Assembly (NCBI GenBank): GCA_963377175.1
Contig: CAUJNA010003788.1
Span: 1-64,000, forward strand
DNA length: 64,000 bases
Direction of reading: 5' to 3'
DNA from: Effrenium voratum
Taxonomy: Eukaryota; Sar; Dinophyceae; Suessiales; Symbiodiniaceae
A program made the position numbers and the translations under genes. Under the pieces are notes generated by a model that saw nothing but the letters and a program-made list of their open reading frames with translations, was not told where the DNA came from and did no database searches. Positions 57,070 through 64,000 of the stretch are shown one piece after another. Position 1 is the first letter of the stretch; each line of letters begins with the position of its first letter.

Positions 57070-58100
57070 ATGGAGGGAATGTCACTTTCCTTACTCCTCA
57101 CTGACGAGTGAACATGAGGAAGAGAAGAGGAAGAACATGATGTAGAACCCAGACGCTATAACTCTGTCTGGTCTATCTTCTTTGATTTGCTTTTCGTTCC
57201 CTTTCCTTCCCGCCATTTCCTCTCCGTCATTGACGGTGGAAATGAGCGAGAAAGAAGGAAAGGAGAGTGACAGTCCTTCGTCCACCATTAGACCAGTTCT
57301 CTTCATCAGGAAAGCCTTGAATGAAATGGTTTTATCCCAGCTTCTGGGCTGTCCATTGGTGGCTTTCCTGGTCTTGTTCTTTTCCTTCCTCCATTACCTC
57401 CCCATCCTGTGATTCGCGAGAGCGAGGAGGATGGGTAAGGAGGAAGGTGATGTGTGTTGAGTGAGAGGACGAACGAAGGTGAGGAGTCGCTTGGAAGCTC
57501 TTCTTTCTCTTCCCGTTCGCTTCTCTCACGTACATCCTCAACACACATCCCTATCCCTCACTCCTCCGTCGATAGAAGGGAGACGGTAGGAGAAGATATC
57601 ATTTCACTTCGTTCTTATGGTTGAGTGACAGCGAAGGGATGAGATGGAACGCTGTCATATCTTCTTCCTTCCTCCGGCTCTTTTCTCTATCTCATCTTAT
57701 GCCGGAGGATCCACTCTTTTCATTCCTTTCTATTCCCTCACCATTTAATGCTTGACAGTGGGTGAGGGATAGAGGAAGCGAATGAAGTGAGTGGCCATGA
57801 TGCACAGCCCAGAGGCTTCTACAGATGAAGGCAGGCGGTGCCAATGAATGACATTCCTTTCACTCGCTTGGTCATTACTTCCCGTCTCTTCCTCTCGGCC
57901 ATTGCCTCGTCCATCGACAGTAGAGAGATGAGAGAGAGCAATGAGAAGAGAGAGGAAAGAGATGGAAGAAGGTAGGAAGAGATACAGTGTGAGAAGAGAC
58001 GCTTCCTAGCGGCTATTCCACCTTATCTCCCACCTTCGCCCATCTACCTTCTCCCTCTCTTGGATCGGTCGTAGGTGGTAAGGTGGGAACGAGAGAAGCG
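57070..58100. repeat. Run of consecutive imperfect hairpins in purine/pyrimidine-rich DNA
   Basis: Examples of pairing arms are 57384-57408 with 57425-57447 (about 20 pairs), 57452-57475 with 57514-57546 (about 22 pairs and a bulge), 57626-57633 with 57650-57657 (8 perfect pairs), 57731-57742 with 57761-57771, and 58020-58036 with 58074-58086. Purine-rich and pyrimidine-rich blocks alternate through the whole stretch, unlike the sequence on both sides. No protein-coding signal is seen. Hairpin RNA precursors, a foldback element or simple-sequence decay are possible. Confidence 0.6.
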
Positions 58101-58232
58101 AGTGGAAGCAAGGCAATGACTGGCGAGGGAGAGTACGAACGAAGGCAAGGAATGGACAAGGCTTCACCCACCGTTCACCACCTCCCCTCTCTTTTCCTTT
58201 TCCTTTCGTGTCTTTACGGTGGAACCAGAATC

Positions 58233-58330
58233 AGAGCTCGGAGTGAGGCGCAGAAGCTGCTCGCGCTAGAGCTCAGCTTGCCGGGCAACGAGTCGGGCCC
58301 CCGCCACGGCCACAGCGGGCGCAGAAGATC
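58233..58330 (+). CDS. Candidate exon, unrecognised
   Basis: A short GC-rich patch reads Ala-Arg-Ser-Glu-Ala-Gln-Lys-Leu-Leu-Ala-Leu-Glu-Leu and then a Gly/His/Arg-rich end, with mostly G or C in third positions. AG steps lie on both sides, but the splice sites are not clear. No family is recognised. Confidence 0.22.
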
Positions 58331-60531
58331 TTGCCACACGATCGACCTGAATGCATTTTGCAGCTTGATCCAAAGGAGCCTGGAAATGGATTACCCAAAT
58401 GTATGGCAAACGCATAAACAATCTGTAGCACATCTGATGCGGGCTTAAATTGTCTTAAATGTGTGGCCCTGACAGTGTCGGTTTCCTTTGAGAGGTATGG
58501 CGAACTGGTCTCGCAGATAGCCTTTGTGAGTGTGGCCAAAAGGAAGCCCACAGTCAACAGGAAACGATGCACTTTTGGGGGGGTTCCCTATTTTGAGGCG
58601 ACCCCGCATTGTCATTTCTGGCCGCTTGGGCTTGACCAGGAAGGTGCACAGCCAGCGTTCAAGACTGCAAATTGACGCCTAGTGAGAAATGGAACCATGG
58701 TCGGATCGACGAGGAGGTTCTTGACCTGGAACATAGAATCATGAAATGAAGGCTTGGCTGGTTTGCTCACCAACTGACACGCCCAGGCGTTGTGTGCAAG
58801 GTTAATGCCCCCCTCATGTTCAGAGCTGCGGGAAGGTGTGCGAGTCATCTCTTTGTGAGCCAGGGGGAAGCTATTAAGTGTGCTCCCGACATCAAAGGAC
58901 TCATACTGGATTTGATTGTAAGTGCACGAGTCGGGCTGGGGTGGGGCTATGAAACTTCGAGGAGAAACCCTTCCATCATGGTTGGTAGACATATATAAGT
59001 CCAACCATGATGTATGGATGTGTATTATAATATCCACCAAAGTTCAAAGGTTCCACCCCACTGAGGTGTCATCTTGAGGCGACTAGTTCCAAACTTGAGA
59101 TCGGAGTCCATCTCCCGTTCAATTCGACAGCGCTGGGATGGAATTTACGAGGCTGCTGCAAGCTACAGTACTCCGAGTCTGAGCCCCGGATTCAGTCCAG
59201 AGAACCTGGCTCAAAATAGGAGTCTCTTAACCGGGAACCCGAAGCTTGTTATGAATTCCTGGTTTCACTTCAGACCGCAATTGTTCGGCCCACAAGGCTA
59301 TTTACTGCGTTTGACTGGCTCAATTTTAATACAGGAAATCCACAACATGGTTGATAGGGGGGCAATACTAGAGTTGCCTTTCTTGCAAAGGCTATGGTGG
59401 ATCATTTGCAAACAGAACTCAAGGATTTGGGCTTGCGTCAAAGCTATGAATGCGCTGTATAGTCGAAGTAGAGCCTCCTAAAAACATTCATTCAAAAGAG
59501 AAAGCAACATGACTGGCAATTGCCGGTAAATCGCCAGAGTTTCCTTTGTTTTCCTGCAGTACTTGAGGCACGGATCCTGGGTTGAGCAAAAAATGTTTAT
59601 ACAACCAAACCCTAGTCCCCTGTCGAGGGAAACCCAAAGTTTTCTAGCATCCCCAAGAGCATTTCGCACGGCCAGGTAATCGTCGCAAAGTGAGGTGAAG
59701 CTGGTCCAATGTTCAGCGGCTGACACGCAGACCATGGAGGCTTTCCTAAAATAACTTTCAGGTAAACAGGTTGCCCCTTTCGCTACAAAAAATCAACCGA
59801 AGCCCGGTGTAAAAGTTGACTGTGCTTTTGTTTCGGTTTACCAACCAACTTTGTACCTTGAAGCCACGATCTTGCCCTCGGAGCACACCTGCAAGTTTGG
59901 CGCACAGGACGGTGGTTCTCTTTTTGGTATCCTCGACCAACCACGGGATTGCGCTCTTATGGGTTCCTCGCTGGGCGGGCTATTGTGGTTCACATGGCTG
60001 CGCCTTCCGTCAAAGGGGCCATTTTTGGTAGGCCAAACTCTGTCGGAGTTGGACATTGGTCATTTACTCACTTCCTCACTTTCTGGACTTTGAGCATGTT
60101 GGAATGATCCTTGTGGTAAACGACCAGTGAGTACTTTTGCTGACTCATCCACTCAGGAAGAGACAAACTTTTCGGAGGGCGATTTGTGAGTTTTCCTGTT
60201 CGCACCCAGACAACAAAAAGGGACAACCAGTGGATAAATTAGAATCCTGTCACTTGGACCCTGCCAAGAACAGAAGATGAACATGTTGGACGAAAATAAT
60301 CACTAAATCGGACTTCTAATTGTGGTTACTGGCAATATGTTTGGAATCGGGGTCCAACCTAGCGGAAACCAATCCCCTATCTAGGCGGCCTCCAAGGTTG
60401 GGTCTGTCTTGGTGGAGATCAAGCAAGTATGTGCCCCTGAGGTAAATGGTTCCAAATGAAATATACTTGAAAACCTATGCCTATACCCTACACTATGCGC
60501 CCAATGCCCCATAGGTTGGCCATCCAATCTT
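58331..60531. other. No gene seen
   Basis: Mixed sequence with frames up to 142 codons, none with recognisable features. Confidence 0.4.
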
Positions 60532-61398
60532 GTGAAGGCGACTCACCCGGCCCAGGACGGGTCCAGATGGCCCATGGAAGGAGGCCAAAAGTTCGTATCG
60601 GATTTGGGAGTAACGAGTCTCGGGTTTATGGGAAGCGGTGATTTGGGAGTTAAACCAGGTTTTGAAACGGGAAGGCAGGCCTTTCTAATGAAAGAATTTC
60701 AGCTTTTAGCCTGTGGTTCCCCGTCGACATGGGCACCAGCCAGGCTTCCCAGCACCAGTGGTTCAGAGTTAGCGGGCCCAACGTTTTCTCACGTGCCAAC
60801 AAGTTGGTGGTTTGGATTGGGGATTTTAGCTAATACATCGTTCTTTTTGAGGGTAGATGGGAAACTCCTTCAAGCCAATCAAACCGCGCGTGGGGCAAGC
60901 TTTGCCCTTGTGCAACCCAAGGTGCTCAGTGGCACTCCCCTTTTCCTTCACGGCTTGAAACAGGTCCTTCGGGGCCTTGCAGCGCGGCCATCTTTTATCC
61001 TCCCACACGAAAGCCAATCATGTGTTCCGGATGAGTTGGAGCAACCTCAAAGAAAGTTCGACAGATGTTCTCAATCTGAAAAACGTCCCCAGTGTAAAAT
61101 CTTACCCATTTGGGTGTACGAACCCTCAAGGGAAACCACTTTCAGGGTTGAGCCCCCATGGATTTGGATGCGTGGCGTGAGGCCTGGCAGTTCCAGGTGG
61201 CGTCTAAAGCAGCCGGGGGGCCTCAGCGCAACGAATTTTGGGGCGACTTGCAAAGATCGCACGAAAGAAAGAGTTGGAGTTTCCGACACATCGCGAAGCA
61301 TTTTTTTAAAAAATAAGCTTGTGCGCAGCACCTTGCAGCTTGAAAGGGAAGCGGCAAATGCCGTATCGTACCATTGGCATGCGGTTGACAGTTGTTGA
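60532..61398 (+). other. Long unexplained ORF (288 codons)
   Basis: Open from a GTG at 60532; the nearest ATG is 60573. It includes one copy of the dispersed TTTTTGAGGGTA motif (60844-60854), which is otherwise found in non-coding DNA. No domain is recognised, and the composition does not resemble the GC-rich exons. It is probably a chance ORF, though long for one. Confidence 0.12.
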
Positions 61399-62779
61399 AC
61401 CTTTAGTGCCATTGCAGGCGTTGGCCACTGGGGATTGGTTGGTCTCATAGCCCCTCTTGGCGGTTGTGCGCGGGGTGAACCTTCGGCGCCGGGGGGCTTT
61501 TCGTGGAAAGACTCTGAATCTTGGCGGTTCCCATCCTCAGGCGTTTGGACTTTTAGACTTCAAGGAGTAGGCTTTAGAGTAGGATTTTTGGCGGAACCCA
61601 TCAAAAGGGACCCACAAACAACGAAGGAAAGACTTTGAAAGGGAGCGACTCGCGTGGTTTCGGCTTCTTTGATTTCGCGAAGAAAGAGTTCGATTGAGGG
61701 AATCGCTATCGAACGCATCGACCTGGAAGGGTCCAATCTAGGAACAACTCCCTCCCCCAGACCTCCAGTGAGCAAGTCATCTTGACCAGATGATTTAGAG
61801 GATCTCGTTTGCAAGCAGGTCTTTGGGTTGGTTTCAAGGGACATGAAAGGAATGACTTTTTGTTCTTTCTTGTTCTGTGCCCATGAGTTTTTTTTTGGAC
61901 GGATCCACCATTGTCCATGCCTGTGAAAGCTCCTGACCGGGATTGTGGCAAGGATGTGAAGTGCCGCACCACCTTTGAGACTGGCAACAACGTCTTGAAA
62001 GACTTCAAGGATGCGGCACTGCAATGTGAGGTTTGCTGAGCCCACCAATGTCATTGGTTCCCAATCACGTCCAAGTTTCTTTTTCACTTAGCTACTCTGC
62101 GCGAATGAGCAACCATTCTTCGTTGTTAAAAGGGGGATGTTTCGGTTTTTCACACCACTGAAACCACCAGTGACTTATTTAGAGCTCAGGAGGGGAGCTT
62201 TTGTAGGGATCTGCGGAAGGCTGCGAACACTCCCAATCTTGGCGGTTCCCTGCCATGTGGTTCCTTAGACTTTTAGACCTTTAGTAAGGTTCAGATTCAG
62301 AGTTGGGTTTATGGCATATCCCACAACAATTGGTCACTTGTAGCAAGAGCCACGGACCACTAAGTTCCTATCAACCCCATAGGGAATCCCCAGGCGAGTG
62401 GCAACTTCAAGGAGTCCTGTTCATGGCGAATCCTCAGATCTTGGGGAAGACTTCCGAGCCATTTCCCAGGGTCCCGAGACATTTCCGCTTAAACACAACT
62501 TTTTAGATGAGACTTTTACATGAGTTTCTTTCCTCTTGCCAGTGGCGTTCAAACACAAATGTGCTTCTGTGCGTACTCTCACGCCACTCTGGTTCAAGCT
62601 GGTAGCTGGCAGTTAGGCCGAGCCCATGTGCTGCCATAGCTTAGACACGGGTAGCGTCAAGGGGTATTACCAAGACCAAGCGGAACTGTTGAATGCAACA
62701 CATGAGAATTGGCTAAACCATACCTTGAATAGTGCGGCGTTCCTTTGTTGGTGTCCCTTTCGCGGTTCGCGAAGGCCCA
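61399..62779. other. No gene seen
   Basis: Mixed sequence; short frames only. GAATCTTGGCGGTTCCC recurs in similar form at about 61509 and 62235. Confidence 0.4.
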
Positions 62780-62897
62780 AACCTTGGATCGCTTCGATCG
62801 CCTCGAGCGAATGAGCTGCTTCGTGCTGATCGACGTGCGGGAGCAATGGGAGTGGGACGCCGGCCACGCGAGCTGCGCCACGCGACTGCAGATCCAA
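62780..62897 (+). CDS. Rhodanese-like domain exon
   Basis: The frame through the ATG at 62811 reads Val-Leu-Ile-Asp-Val-Arg-Glu-Gln-Trp-Glu-Trp-Asp-Ala-Gly-His-Ala. This fits the conserved start of rhodanese domains (LIDVRE...E...GHI). These domains carry sulfur or act as inactive/phosphatase-type relatives. The catalytic Cys loop would be in a later exon and was not found. The patch is GC-rich compared with its flanks, as expected for an exon. Borders are approximate: the frame runs on to TGA at 62952-62954, but conservation stops after Ala-Thr-Arg-Leu. Confidence 0.5.
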
Positions 62898-63636
62898 AAG
62901 CGCCGCGGCCTGCACTCAGTCCGACCGAGGGCCGAGTGCCGCAAGTTGCTTTGAACCCGCCTGTCTGCAAAGGGACACCGAGAGGTTGTTTAGACAGCGG
63001 TAAAAGCATGCGAGCTACCACGAAAGGGTTCGTATATGGGATATGTCTAGTGGAAGAGGGAGCAAAGGCGAGTGTTTGCAACAATGGATGATCATTCTGC
63101 ATTTGGAGACGAAGCCTAAACAAAGTAAACATGGTTTTGTGAACATTGTCTCCTTTGAAGTACGATATATAGATGAGCAGCTGCCGGAAGACTGCAGAAA
63201 ATCTACAGGCAGACTGCGGGAAGACTGCTGGAAGAGACTACACTACTACATGACCAAACACCATCAAAAACAAAGGCGAGTCTTTAACTTTAACACGAAG
63301 GATTTAGAGACATCTGCGTTTGGTTTTGGGCGGCGCTTAAACGAAAGGGGGTGGTTTGCTGGCACCCGGGCTCAGCGGTGAAGGATCCTTCCGTGGGGAT
63401 TCCTGAGTTGCAGGTGGTGAACAAAGCAAGTCGCTCAGAATCAAAATAGTTTGCGAAGATAGTTGTTCAAAATGAGGTTTTGGTGTGCCACTATGGCGTG
63501 CAGATAGGAATTGGGATCCCCCCGATTCTTGACAACCTAGCGCGTGTTTGTCCCTTTTTGCTGATTGTTTGGTCCCCTTGAAGTCAACCTAAAATAAGTG
63601 TGCCCATTTCCCGCCATGGCAATCCAAAGATCTCCC

Positions 63637-63640
<4 letters not shown>
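62898..63640. other. No gene seen
   Basis: Unique sequence with a small GACTGCNGGAAGACTGC duplication near 63186-63230. No exon supported. Confidence 0.4.

Positions 63641-63671
<31 letters not shown>
63641..63671. repeat. T31 homopolymer
   Basis: An uninterrupted run of 31 T. On the minus strand it could be the poly(A) tail of a retroposed sequence, but no matching body was recognised. Confidence 0.97.
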
Positions 63672-64000
63672 CGCACACCCCAAGTTGTTACAGCTGTGAA
63701 GGGAGCTTGAACTTCCATGCCAACACAAGCCGGGCAGCTCTAGGCTGTAGGGTTGTCTCTTCGATGTTCAACCCTGCTCGGATTGAACTCTTGTCCAGTT
63801 GGTGCTTTTCAGCATTGGGGACCCCGAACATACATGGCCTGTGTCCTTTTGTTTCCCCTTCAAAAGCATCCTAAAGGGGGTGGAGGTTGCCAAAATTAGG
63901 CGTCCTGTTTGGTATCCCCCTTAAGAGGAGGCAACTTGGGCGGCACCAAGGTCCAAGCTGTTTGCCCGTTTTGTTTGATGGGGCCCCCTCTAAACATGGT
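63672..64000. other. No gene seen
   Basis: Non-coding sequence to the window edge. Confidence 0.45.

Overview
ORGANISM. The window reads as nuclear DNA of a dinoflagellate, most likely a symbiodiniacean-type genome. The evidence is sparse short exons in long non-coding DNA, introns with GA...AG borders and a G after the acceptor, many satellites and microsatellites, telomere-like TTTAGGG runs, and large Ty1/copia-like retrotransposons that carry a methyltransferase-like domain between integrase and reverse transcriptase. The genus is inferred, not shown. No bacterial operon, rRNA or CRISPR array was seen.

LAYOUT. 1-7724: copy A of a copia-like LTR element, cut by the left edge of the window, with reverse transcriptase/RNase H deleted, ending abruptly at a 1.2 kb C-rich tract (7746-8919). 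8.9-17 kb: mostly non-coding, with an isolated cytochrome P450-like exon (9343-9390), three adjacent satellites (14 bp, about 70 bp and 13 bp units; 10.5-12.4 kb; the 13 bp family forms a large inverted repeat) and a few unassigned exon-like stretches. 17.0-19.0 kb: the best host gene, a CEP164-like WW-domain protein in at least four exons. 19-42.8 kb: non-coding DNA with microsatellites, degenerate telomere-like repeats, an inverted-repeat element, short tandem arrays and two long ORFs of doubtful reality. 42821-55078: copy B, a complete 12.3 kb element with both LTRs. 55-64 kb: non-coding DNA with a 1.2 kb run of consecutive hairpins (57.07-58.1 kb), a rhodanese-like exon (about 62.78-62.90 kb) and a T31 run.

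THE ELEMENT. Read across both copies, the order is LTR, gag (lysine/glycine-rich, no CCHC knuckle), aspartic protease, integrase, C5-methyltransferase-like domain, proline-rich linker, reverse transcriptase, RNase H, stop, then an accessory reading frame of about 3.7 kb before the 3' LTR. That frame appears to encode a Tpt1/KptA-like NAD-dependent RNA 2'-phosphotransferase followed by an endonuclease/exonuclease/phosphatase (EEP)-like domain. I know of no description of such a pair in an LTR retrotransposon. It is the most interesting system here.

HOW THE PARTS WORK TOGETHER. Gag, protease, integrase, reverse transcriptase and RNase H would make the usual virus-like-particle cycle. The methyltransferase could mark new cDNA, as reported for dinoflagellate elements. 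The accessory module suggests an RNA end- or splice-repair step on the element's own RNA; this is inference. The two LTRs of copy B are almost identical, yet both copies carry many frameshifts, stops and microhomology-bounded deletions. Either these copies move in trans, or copying/editing/assembly introduces the lesions.
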